Both the position numbers and the translations under genes were made by a program. A stretch of DNA of 64,000 bases from Mucilaginibacter paludis DSM 18603 (GTDB taxonomy: Bacteria; Bacteroidota; Bacteroidia; Sphingobacteriales; Sphingobacteriaceae): contig NZ_CM001403.1 in NCBI RefSeq assembly GCF_000166195.2, positions 1,878,432-1,942,431 of the forward strand, in the 5' to 3' direction. The notes under the pieces were generated by a model, which saw only the letters and a program-made list of their open reading frames with translations, was not told the origin of the DNA and searched no databases. Positions 1 to 7,145 of the stretch are shown in pieces. Positions within the stretch are counted from its first letter, which is position 1, and each line of letters starts with the position of its first letter.

Positions 1-2
1 AG

Positions 3-437
3 AAGATCTATTTATCTCCTATAATTGACATGTTCGACGGGGAAGTCATTTCTTATAGTATTTCAAAATCTCCAAATATGCAGATGATAGATGAAATGTT
101 ATATGAGGCTTTTGATAAAGTGAAAGATATAAGGGGACTTATTTTTCACTCTGACCAAGGGTGGCAATATCAACATTATGGATATAGAAAGGCTTTGGAA
201 AAACATGGAATTATTCAAAGCATGTCCAGAAAGGGAAACTGCTTGGATAATGCCTTGGCCGAAAGCTTCTTTGGGATCTTAAAGACAGAATTACTGTACA
301 AACAGAGCTTTGAAACTGCGGAAGAATTTATAACTTCGTTAAAAGAATACATTCATTACTATAACAATGAAAGAATAAAAAACAGGTTAAATGGAAAGAG
401 CCCGGTGGAATACCGAGCTCTCGTACAAAAAACTTAA
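3..437 (+). CDS. IS3-family transposase (OrfB), 5' truncated by window edge
   Basis: This is the C-terminal part of an rve-type DDE integrase/transposase of the IS3 family, probably the IS150 group. The reading frame is open from base 3, so the gene begins outside the window and about 144 residues are visible. Two of the three catalytic acids can be recognised: Asp in FHSDQGWQY and Glu in LAESFFGILKTE. The tail HYYNNERIKNRLNGKSPVEYR is replaced here by its well-known short form YNNERI..SPVEYR, typical of IS3 OrfB ends. The stop lies about 10 bp before an inverted-repeat-like end. Whether the element is intact and active depends on sequence to the left. Confidence 0.9.
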   Translation, partial: KIYLSPIIDMFDGEVISYSISKSPNMQMIDEMLYEAFDKVKDIRGLIFHSDQGWQYQHYGYRKALEKHGIIQSMSRKGNCLDNALAESFFGILKTELLYKQSFETAEEFITSLKEYIHYYNNERIKNRLNGKSPVEYRALVQKT

Positions 438-446
438 TTTTGTAAA

Positions 447-471
447 CTGTCCAACTTTTTGGGGTCACACC
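447..471. repeat. Right terminal inverted repeat of the IS3-family element
   Basis: The stretch around TGTCCAACTTTTTGGGGTCA just after the transposase stop matches the usual IS3/IS150-type end, which carries a CCAA-T-run-GGGG core and terminates in CA. The left partner is outside the window, so the exact boundary and target duplication cannot be fixed. Confidence 0.6.
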
Positions 472-525
472 AATTTTGAGACAGCCTCTTTTTTTTAACT
501 ATATTCACATCCATTTTATACATGT

Positions 526-987
526 ATGAAGAGCAAAGCCAAATTATTGTCCATCGTCCTATTATTGATAGCCGTTCAAGTTACAACCGTTAACAGCTAT
601 GCACAAACCAAAGCTGCCTCTAAAACGCCAACCGGAATCCTTTTTATAGAAGACCAATGGCAGTTAGCTTTAAAACAAGCCGCCGCCCAGCATAAATACA
701 TCTTTGTAGATGCCTATGCCACCTGGTGCGGGCCTTGTAAAATGCTTAAAGCCACCACTTTTAAAAACGATAAAGTAGCCGCTTTTTATAATAAAAACTT
801 TATTAACGTGGCGATGGATATGGAAAAAGGCATTGGCCCGCAACTGGCTAAAGAATGGCAGATGCAAGCCTACCCTACTTTAATTATATTTAACTCGAAG
901 GGGCAGCCCGTATTGGGCACGGTTGGTTTTATGCCGGCAGATAAGCTATTGCAATTTGGGCAGCAAGCTTTGGCTAAGAAGATTTAA
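526..987 (+). CDS. Secreted thioredoxin-family protein
   Basis: A 153-residue protein with an N-terminal signal peptide (hydrophobic residues about 7-22, SYAQ cleavage region) and one thioredoxin fold. The active site is TWCGPCK, with the redox cysteines at 68 and 71, and the cis-proline is in AYPTL (Pro117). It probably acts as a periplasmic thiol-disulfide reductase or chaperone-like DUF255/thioredoxin_7 type protein. The ATG at 526 is preferred over an out-of-frame ATG 4 bases upstream. It stands alone between the IS3 end and the repeat block, so no partner is evident. The substrate is unknown. Confidence 0.88.
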   Translation: MKSKAKLLSIVLLLIAVQVTTVNSYAQTKAASKTPTGILFIEDQWQLALKQAAAQHKYIFVDAYATWCGPCKMLKATTFKNDKVAAFYNKNFINVAMDMEKGIGPQLAKEWQMQAYPTLIIFNSKGQPVLGTVGFMPADKLLQFGQQALAKKI

Positions 988-1018
988 GGTTGTGCTTTAA
1001 TTCTGCATCAGGCCCAAT

Positions 1019-1474
1019 ATCCAGCAGACCGGTCAGACGCAGAAGATTCCTCTTCGTACCTCATCGTATGACATTTGTTTTAATGAGCTCACCCTCTCCC
1101 ACCATGTCATCCCGACCGGAGGGAAGGACCTTTTGCAAGCGATAAGTCTACAACGGACCAGTCAGAGGCAGAATTCCTCTTCGTACCTCATCGGAAGGAC
1201 ATCTGTTTTGGAACGAGGTCAACCCTCACCCACCATGTCATCCCGACCGGAGGGAGGGACCTTTTGCGAGCGATAAGTCTACAACGGAACAGTCAGAGGC
1301 AGAATTCCTCTTCGTACCTCATCGGAAGGACATCTGTTTTAACGAGGTCAACCCTCTCCCACCATGTCATCCCGACCGGAGGGAGGGACCTTTTGAGAGC
1401 GATAAGTCTACAGCAGACTGGTCAGACGCAGAAGACTCCTCTTCGTACCTCCTCAAATGACATTTGTTTTGGAA
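1019..1474. repeat. Tandem repeat block, about 130-bp unit, ~3.5 copies
   Basis: The segment CATGTCATCCCGACCGGAGG recurs at 1103, 1234 and 1363 (spacing 131 and 129 bp). Each unit then has a GGGACCTTTTGCGAGCGATA-like stretch and a CAGTCAGAGGCAGAATTCCT-like stretch followed by TCTTCGTACCTC. The block fills the gap between the thioredoxin gene and the end of dnaN. An 86-codon open frame runs through it but repeats the same peptide with the repeat period, so it is read as non-coding. The head GTCATnnCGA is shared with other palindromic repeats in this window (5148-5248, near 9205, 53544-53940). Confidence 0.85.
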
Positions 1475-1527
1475 CGTTCAAGCAAGCTTTGACAACTTTT
1501 AAAAAGTTGTCAAAGCTTGCTTGAACG
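1475..1527. terminator. Perfect 53-nt palindrome at the 3' end of dnaN
   Basis: Two 26-nt arms are perfect reverse complements around a single central A. The core is TTTGACAACTTTT and its complement. It lies 19 bp past the dnaN stop and can form a strong stem on either strand with internal A/T runs, so it probably works as a terminator for dnaN. The same core occurs twice more, at 24599-24631 and 25356-25388. Confidence 0.6.
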
Positions 1528-1545
1528 TCTATTATTGGCTACTGC

Positions 1546-2670
1546 TTAAGCGTAGCTATTCAACATTACCGGCATTACCAGCATCAGCACGTCCTCGTTT
1601 TCATCGCCACCTTGCGGTAACAACAGGCCGGCACGGTTAGGTGTCGACATTTCTAAGGATACCTCTGCACTGCCCAGGTTTTTCAGCATCTCGATCAGGA
1701 AACGGGCGTTGAAGCCGATCTCCATATCATCACCTTCGTATTGGCAGGTTAAACGCTCGTGCGCTTCGTTGGCAAAGTCGATATCTTCTGATGAAATATT
1801 CAATTCGCTGCCATTGATTTTTAAACGCACTTGGTGGGTTGTTTTATTAGCGTAGATAGCCACGCGGCTCAATGAGCCTAAAAAGGCCTGACGATCAATC
1901 AGTAATTTATTAGGATTGGTTTGTGGTATAACAGCTTCGTAGTCTGGGTAACGCTCGTCAATTAAGCGGCATACCAGGTTAATATTGCCAAATTTAAAAA
2001 ACGCACTGGTGTTGTTATATTCAACGGCTACGCTTGTCTCGTCAGACGGTAAAGACGATTTTAACAGGTTCAAAGCTTTCTTGGGCAGGATGAACGACGT
2101 TGTACCAGCAGCCTTTGCGTCTTTACGTCGGTAACGAACCAGCTTGTGCGCGTCTGTTGCCACAAAGGTTAACGATGTGGTTGATAACTGGCAAAAAACA
2201 CCCGTCATGGCGGGGCGCAACTCATCGTTACTTACCGCGAAAATAGTTTTATTGATCGCTTCAGCTAAAACAGAAGCAGGCAGGTTTACTGATGAAGCAT
2301 TTTCTACCACGGGGATCTTAGGGAAATCGTCGCCGTTCTCGCCGCTTAGCTTGTACTTACCGTCACCTGCGTTAATTTCTATAGCAAATGTTTTATCATC
2401 TACCGAAAAAGCGATGGGCTGCTCGGGCAATGATTTCAAAGTATCCAACAAAATACGCGACGGAATAGCCACACGCCCGTTCTCCTTGGCTTCGACAGAT
2501 AAAGAGGTAGTCATACTGGTTTGCAGGTCAGTAGCCGAGATGGTTAGGTTGCTATCTTTGATCTCGAATAAAAAGTTTTCCAATATGGGCAATACGGTAC
2601 TGCTGCTCAAAGCGCCGCTAACGGCCTGTAATTGTTTGAGCAAGGTTGATGTCGAAACAATAAATCTCAT
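1546..2670 (-). CDS. dnaN: DNA polymerase III subunit beta (sliding clamp)
   Basis: The beta clamp, a ring-shaped dimer that tethers DNA polymerase III to DNA. The protein starts MRFIVSTSTLLKQL and has the three-domain layout, with motifs such as LPILENFLFEI near the N terminus, ATDAHKLVR in the middle and a C-terminal LLMPVM-type strand. Length is 374 residues, normal for the family. The ATG at 2670 is chosen; an upstream TTG at 2694 would add eight residues that do not fit the conserved start. It lies 35 bp downstream of gldG on the same strand, so it may be co-transcribed with gldF-gldG. dnaE is about 23 kb away. Confidence 0.97.
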   Translation of the reverse strand: MRFIVSTSTLLKQLQAVSGALSSSTVLPILENFLFEIKDSNLTISATDLQTSMTTSLSVEAKENGRVAIPSRILLDTLKSLPEQPIAFSVDDKTFAIEINAGDGKYKLSGENGDDFPKIPVVENASSVNLPASVLAEAINKTIFAVSNDELRPAMTGVFCQLSTTSLTFVATDAHKLVRYRRKDAKAAGTTSFILPKKALNLLKSSLPSDETSVAVEYNNTSAFFKFGNINLVCRLIDERYPDYEAVIPQTNPNKLLIDRQAFLGSLSRVAIYANKTTHQVRLKINGSELNISSEDIDFANEAHERLTCQYEGDDMEIGFNARFLIEMLKNLGSAEVSLEMSTPNRAGLLLPQGGDENEDVLMLVMPVMLNSYA

Positions 2671-2705
2671 ATTCTGTTCAATATTATCTATCAAAAATAG
2701 AAAAA

Positions 2706-4397
2706 TTAGCGCGCATACTTTCGTCTGCGGATATAATGTTGAAAAATAGCAAATATTAACACCATTGCAACAGGCAAAACATTATTGATCAGTTGCCAGT
2801 TTAATTTTTCGCTACGGATGCGGGGCCTGTCCAACAGCCTTAATTGTACCTCTTTGGTACGCAAACCTATCAAGCCGGAATCATCCGTCATGTAATCGGC
2901 TATGTTAAGCAGCAGGTTTTTATTGCCGTATGATTGCTGAGTATAGCGGTCGAAACCCAACTGAAAAGGCGACCCATCGCCTGCCACCTGGTTTTTAAAA
3001 ATATCGCCATCGCTCAAAACAATCATTTTGGTTGGCTTGCTTTGCTGCAGCACATCAACCTTTTCGTGTATGCTATCAGGCACCGGCCTGTTACGGAAAT
3101 CGGATATGAAGGTGCCTTCCAGCAATACCCCCACCGTTTTAACCGGGCTTTGGAATGTTTTAGGATCGGGTACTTCTTCCAGCATCTGTAACGATAACAG
3201 GTGCGGCGCGCTTAACTTGCGGTTAAAGGGCGATGTTGTTAAAAGGATTGTTTTTCTGGTACCCTTAACCGCCAGCGTATCTATAGTGCTGGCAAATTCG
3301 CTGCGGATGCCATCCAGGTTTTTTACCAGCGGGTGTTTGGATACCGGCACAAATATCGGATAAAACAACCAGGGCACCATTTGCAATTGCCCCTGCCCTG
3401 CCACGTTACCCGTATTAACGGGGATTTGCGCGCAGTTCATGTCCATAATTAAATCGTAGTTGATGCGGATGCCGTAACGAAACAACTGATCGTCGAGGTT
3501 GAGTTGTTTAGCAAAGGCCAACTGCTCAGAACCGTGCCCACGCAGACTATCCAGTTCGGCGCTTACCTGGTCAATACTCCATAAAACCCGGCCGCCATGC
3601 ATAAGGTATTGGTCTACCTTAAATTTTTCGTCTTCGGTAAACGGCCTGTCGGGTTTGGCAATGATGAGCAGCTTTATTTTTTGCAGATTAGCCAAAGGGA
3701 TTGTTTTGAGGTTAACGCGCCCTACCTCAAAGCCGTCCGACAGGGATTTCATGGCGTCGTTCAGTTGCAGGTCTGTTAGCTCATGGTGCCCTTCGGTAAA
3801 ACCAATTTCGGGCTTGCCATCTGCCACTACCTTTTTAATGGCCGATGCAAAAACGTACTCCAGGTTTTGGATGGAGTTGTTAAGCTGCTCATCGTAACTG
3901 AGCCCCATGCGGGTTTGCAATAACTTAACCGGGATCTGTTTATCACCTGAGGATACCAGCGCCGAGGGGAAGATAATTTTTTGAGTTAACCCGTTATCGT
4001 TCTTTACGCTCAGGTTGGTGGGCTCAATTCCCTTGGCCTGCAAATTTTGTATCGCCTGGGCTTGCTCCTGCTGGTTCATCCCTTCCAAAGGGGCAACAAA
4101 TTCAAATTGCAGGGTGCGGCGCGAGTAAGCCTGCAGGTCTGTGAGCATATCGCGGGTAGCGCCTTGTAATCTTTTAAATCCGGCGGGCATCTCAGTCCCC
4201 TGCAAATAAACCGTTATTTTAACCGGTTTGGCCAGGCTATCCATTAAATTGCGGCTGATGCTTGTCAGCGTATAGCGCTTCTCTTTGGTAAAATCAAAAC
4301 GGGTAAATACGCGTGCCGATAAAAACCCGATCACTAAAACAGCCACTGCAAAAAGGGCCGCTTGTGTTAAATCTTTCTTCCGGTTGCCGCCTACCAT
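2706..4397 (-). CDS. gldG: Gliding-type ABC transporter auxiliary protein GldG
   Basis: A 563-residue protein with one N-terminal membrane helix (about 13-31), a long periplasmic region and a C-terminal helix (about 540-558) followed by a basic tail. The N-terminal pattern YTLTSISRNLMDSL and the DUF4350/GldG-like extracytoplasmic domain identify it as GldG, the partner of permease GldF and ATPase GldA in the ABC system needed for gliding in Flavobacterium. Its start overlaps the gldF stop by 7 bp, showing translational coupling. Many non-gliding Bacteroidota keep these genes, so actual motility cannot be concluded. The transported substrate is unknown. Confidence 0.93.
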   Translation of the reverse strand: MVGGNRKKDLTQAALFAVAVLVIGFLSARVFTRFDFTKEKRYTLTSISRNLMDSLAKPVKITVYLQGTEMPAGFKRLQGATRDMLTDLQAYSRRTLQFEFVAPLEGMNQQEQAQAIQNLQAKGIEPTNLSVKNDNGLTQKIIFPSALVSSGDKQIPVKLLQTRMGLSYDEQLNNSIQNLEYVFASAIKKVVADGKPEIGFTEGHHELTDLQLNDAMKSLSDGFEVGRVNLKTIPLANLQKIKLLIIAKPDRPFTEDEKFKVDQYLMHGGRVLWSIDQVSAELDSLRGHGSEQLAFAKQLNLDDQLFRYGIRINYDLIMDMNCAQIPVNTGNVAGQGQLQMVPWLFYPIFVPVSKHPLVKNLDGIRSEFASTIDTLAVKGTRKTILLTTSPFNRKLSAPHLLSLQMLEEVPDPKTFQSPVKTVGVLLEGTFISDFRNRPVPDSIHEKVDVLQQSKPTKMIVLSDGDIFKNQVAGDGSPFQLGFDRYTQQSYGNKNLLLNIADYMTDDSGLIGLRTKEVQLRLLDRPRIRSEKLNWQLINNVLPVAMVLIFAIFQHYIRRRKYAR

Positions 4398-5113
4398 TTT
4401 CTACCTCCTACAATGGTTTTGGTGATCATCAGAAATATTGCGATGAAACTCAGAAAGTAAACCAGGTCGCGCGTATCCAGCACACCCCGGCTGATGGATT
4501 GATAATGCTGATTGATGCCATAATCCTGCAAGCCCAGATCCTGTAAAGAAAGTAAGGTACTCAACGAATCTAATCCGCTGAAGGCGAAAAAACAAAGAAA
4601 AACAGCCACCGTAAAGGCGATAATCTGGTTACTGGTAACCGACGAAGCAAACAGGCCGATGGATACAAAGGCACCGCCCAACAAAAACAAACCGATGTAT
4701 GAGCCTATAACAGCACCCGTATCAATATTTCCCTTCGGGTTACCCAACTGATAAACCGAATAATAATAAACCAAGGTAGGCAACAGGGCAAACAGTACCA
4801 ACAGCAGGCAGGCGAAGTATTTGCCCAGCACAATTTGCCAGTCGGTTAAAGGACGGGTGGCCAGCAGCTCGAAGGTGCCTTCTTTACGTTCTTCGGCCAG
4901 CGAGCGCATGGTAATGGCGGGAATGAGGAACATAAACAGATAAGGGGCCGTACTGAACAGGCTATCCAAACCGGCATAACCGTATTCTAAAATACTTGAT
5001 TCGGGGAATACCCATAAAAACAAGCCCAGTACCAATAAAAAAACACCGATGGTAACGTAGGCCACCATGGAGCTCAGGTACGAGGAGATTTCTTTTTTTA
5101 AAATGATTAGCAA
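4391..5113 (-). CDS. gldF: Gliding-type ABC transporter permease GldF
   Basis: A 240-residue ABC-2 type permease with about six membrane helices. The segment FLIPAITMRSLAEERKEGT is the conserved ABC-2 loop containing the RSLAEE motif, and TRPLTDWQIVLGKY follows it. It starts at an ATG opposite 5113 and its last 7 bp overlap the gldG start. With GldA and GldG it should form an inner-membrane ABC complex. gldA sits about 0.9 kb upstream on the same strand, separated by a small beta-barrel gene and repeats. Confidence 0.93.
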   Translation of the reverse strand: MLIILKKEISSYLSSMVAYVTIGVFLLVLGLFLWVFPESSILEYGYAGLDSLFSTAPYLFMFLIPAITMRSLAEERKEGTFELLATRPLTDWQIVLGKYFACLLLVLFALLPTLVYYYSVYQLGNPKGNIDTGAVIGSYIGLFLLGGAFVSIGLFASSVTSNQIIAFTVAVFLCFFAFSGLDSLSTLLSLQDLGLQDYGINQHYQSISRGVLDTRDLVYFLSFIAIFLMITKTIVGGRKW

Positions 5114-5147
5114 GGGTGTTCGATATTAATTGTACGAATATATAAAA

Positions 5148-5248
5148 TGTCATTTCGAACGAGGTACGAGAGAGAAATCTTTTGCGCGTGATCAGTCTGC
5201 TATAGACTTATCGCTCGCAAAAGATTTCTCACGCTGGTCGAAATGACA
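5148..5248. repeat. Palindromic intergenic repeat (101 bp), upstream of gldF
   Basis: The ends TGTCATTTCGA and TCGAAATGACA are perfect reverse complements, and inside them AGAAATCTTTTGCG pairs with CGCAAAAGATTTCT. The whole unit can fold into one long hairpin. It belongs to the same loose family as the units at 1019-1474 and 53544-53940, sharing the GTCATnnCGA head and a GAGGTACGA motif. It lies between gldF and the beta-barrel gene and could be a transcript-ending or stabilising structure. Confidence 0.8.
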
Positions 5249-5279
5249 GGAGGGTGATTTCTCAAATAAGTTCCCGATT

Positions 5280-5807
5280 TCACCACCCCACCCTATACGC
5301 AACCCTTATCCCGGTTACCTGATACTGATTTTGCGAGTAACCTTCATACCGGAAGCCGATATCAATATCGCTGTAGGTGTTCAGGGGGGCTTCAAAACCA
5401 AAGCCGATAGCGTAGGCAAACATATTACCCGAACCGTAGTTGGCTTTAAGTGCTGTACCTAATTCGCCCTCGCTATAAAAACCCGGACCTACAAAGTATT
5501 TAAGCCCCGCTTTTAAGGGTATAAACGCCGGGTGCAGGTTAGTGCTTTGTCCCGAAAAATTTAAAAACGAGCCTTTGTAATTATACACGTTGTAGCCGCC
5601 GGTTAAGGTAACGCCTAAAGTTCGGGCAACCCGTACCTCCGCCTTGCCCGAACCACCATAACTAATGCTGAACGGACTGTTGGATGGGACACCCAATTCA
5701 AAGCCGCCGCTAAAAAAGAAGCTTTTAATATCGCCGTTATTTCGGGATTGACCTGTGGCAGTTTTAAAGGCGGCTATAGTTAATATAAATAGTAAAAGTT
5801 TCTTCAT
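5280..5807 (-). CDS. Small outer-membrane beta-barrel protein, unknown role
   Basis: A 175-residue protein with a signal peptide (residues 1-19, ending ATGQ) followed by alternating polar/hydrophobic strands rich in Gly, Tyr and Phe, such as VTLTGGYNVYNYKG and IDIGFRYEGYSQNQYQ. It ends in an aromatic-rich strand with terminal YRVGW, the usual C-terminal signature for barrel insertion. This fits the OmpW/opacity-like eight-stranded porin-fold proteins (outer membrane beta-barrel domain). No specific function can be assigned. A ~22-bp tandem repeat lies directly upstream of its start. Confidence 0.75.
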   Translation of the reverse strand: MKKLLLFILTIAAFKTATGQSRNNGDIKSFFFSGGFELGVPSNSPFSISYGGSGKAEVRVARTLGVTLTGGYNVYNYKGSFLNFSGQSTNLHPAFIPLKAGLKYFVGPGFYSEGELGTALKANYGSGNMFAYAIGFGFEAPLNTYSDIDIGFRYEGYSQNQYQVTGIRVAYRVGW

Positions 5808-5819
5808 TATTTTTTTTGG

Positions 5820-5960
5820 GATTTCACTGATTATTTGGGGGATTTCACCGATTGATTTTTGCGATTACACTGATTAGTTTGATGATTTCACCGATTGGGT
5901 TGATGATTACACTGATTGGTTTGGTGATTCCACCGATTCTGTTTTGGTGATTCAACGGTT
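5820..5960. repeat. Short tandem repeat, ~21-23-bp unit, about 6.5 copies
   Basis: Units follow the consensus GATTwCACyGATTGGTTTG and are imperfect. Alternate copies read GATTTCACCGATT and GATTACACTGATT. The array occupies the space between the gldA stop and the start of the beta-barrel gene, that is, the promoter region of the latter. Copy-number change could alter expression of that surface protein, which is an inference only. Confidence 0.85.
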
Positions 5961-5974
5961 AATATGTAAAGTAA

Positions 5975-6700
5975 TTATTCCTGAGGTGTAGTAATCAGGT
6001 TGGTGAGTTCAATAAAAATACTTTCGAGGGTTTTATACTGATGTTTTTCGAGCAGACCGGTTAACGAATCGTCGGCTACAATTTCGCCTTTATTGATGAT
6101 GATCACCTGGTCGCAAACGGCTTCTACCTCCTGCATGATATGGGTGGACAGGATGACGGTTTTGTTTTTGCCCAATTCGCGGATCAGTTGGCGGATGCCT
6201 ACTAACTGGTTGGGATCTAATCCGGAGGTGGGCTCGTCCAGGATCAGCACCTCCGGATCGTGAATTACAGCCTGGGCCAGCCCTACCCGCTGGCGGTAGC
6301 CTTTGGATAATTGCCCTATCTTTTTATGCTGCTCGGGGCCTAAGCCCGTTAATTCGATCACTTCGGCAATACGTTTGGCCTTGTTGTGCAGCTGATGAAT
6401 ATCGGCTATAAAGCCTAACGACTCCTTTACATACATATCCAGGTATTGCGGGTTGGTTTCGGGCAGGTAACCAATGTGCTGCCTTACCTGCAAGGGCTGC
6501 GTAGCCACGTCAAAGCCATAAACCGATGCGCTGCCCGATGTTGGCGGGATAAAGCAGGTGAGCATTTTCATGGTGGTTGATTTGCCTGCGCCATTAGGGC
6601 CTAAAAAACCTAATACCTTGCCGGGCTGCGCCGTGAAGGATATACTGTTTACGGCCTTTTGTTTATCGTAAATTTTGTTGAGATTTTTGACCACAATCAT
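5975..6700 (-). CDS. gldA: ABC transporter ATP-binding protein, GldA-type
   Basis: A 241-residue ABC ATPase with Walker A GPNGAGKS (34-41), Q-loop region GYLPETNPQY, signature LSKGYRQRVG (131-140), Walker B VLILDEP (151-157) and the H-loop in ILSTHIMQEVE. The GldA-type signature LSKGYRQRVG and the nearby gldF and gldG support the name. It should power the GldF/GldG complex. It is separate from gldFG by one gene and two repeats, which resembles the unlinked gldA of other Bacteroidota. A generic ABC-2 ATPase is the alternative. Confidence 0.88.
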   Translation of the reverse strand: MIVVKNLNKIYDKQKAVNSISFTAQPGKVLGFLGPNGAGKSTTMKMLTCFIPPTSGSASVYGFDVATQPLQVRQHIGYLPETNPQYLDMYVKESLGFIADIHQLHNKAKRIAEVIELTGLGPEQHKKIGQLSKGYRQRVGLAQAVIHDPEVLILDEPTSGLDPNQLVGIRQLIRELGKNKTVILSTHIMQEVEAVCDQVIIINKGEIVADDSLTGLLEKHQYKTLESIFIELTNLITTPQE

Positions 6701-6851
6701 GGCGTAAAATTAGTGAATTAATTTAACCACCAAGGGGGATAACCTGGTACTCGTCATCTAAAATAGATCGCTATTAAAACAGAGCTTAACAAGCGTGCCT
6801 CATCTGCATTGCCGGTAACATCGCACGTAGAAATATATTTTCCTTAACGCT

Positions 6852-7086
6852 GCAAACGCATTAAAAAAGTAAGAGGAGGCACCTACGGAGCCAAAGCGGG
6901 TTAAAGGCGTTTTGTCCTATAAACAGGCTACTCCGCTGGAGTAAAAAAAAATCGCTAAAGAGCTCCGGTAGGAGCTTCCTGTTTATAGGGAACAAAAAAG
7001 AAGTTTTGGCTCCGTAGGTGCCCCCTTGTCATCAGGTTACCCTTTTTGCGCCAATAAAATCAAATCAACTTTTTTGATGCGTTTGC
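6852..7086. mobile_element. MITE-like element, copy 1 (235 bp, 19-bp inverted ends)
   Basis: The ends GCAAACGCATTAAAAAAGT and ACTTTTTTGATGCGTTTGC are reverse complements except for one base. Inside, an 18-bp perfect inverted pair (6878-6895 with 7005-7022) and a 12-bp perfect pair (CCTATAAACAGG, 6916-6927 with 6978-6989) make nearly the whole element palindromic. It has no coding capacity. A second, similar copy is at 23369-23605. No clear target duplication was recognised. Confidence 0.75.
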
Positions 7087-7130
7087 CCCCTCTTACACAA
7101 AAACCCCCTCCCATCTTCCATCAAAAAATA

Positions 7131-7138
7131 TATCTTTG
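7131..7138 (+). promoter_or_regulatory. Probable -7 box of glyS promoter
   Basis: TATCTTTG matches the Bacteroidota -7 consensus TAnnTTTG and lies 7 bp before the glyS ATG, implying a very short leader. No TTTG-type -33 box at the usual spacing was seen, so support is partial. Confidence 0.45.
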
Positions 7139-7145
7139 CCCTGTT

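Noticed and set aside
1019..1474. CRISPR array
   Set aside because: Units are ~130 bp with no short constant repeat separated by unique spacers, and no cas gene is present.
1264..1524. 86-codon open frame inside the tandem repeat block
   Set aside because: Its peptide repeats with the DNA repeat period and ends in the palindrome; no start context or domain. It is a by-product of the repeat.
2144..2749. 201-codon plus-strand frame opposite dnaN
   Set aside because: It is the complement of a certain gene (dnaN) and shows no domain.
7026..7145. Longer N terminus for glyS
   Set aside because: It would be coded by the MITE-like element and spacer; the conserved family start is MSKNTDELF at 7146.
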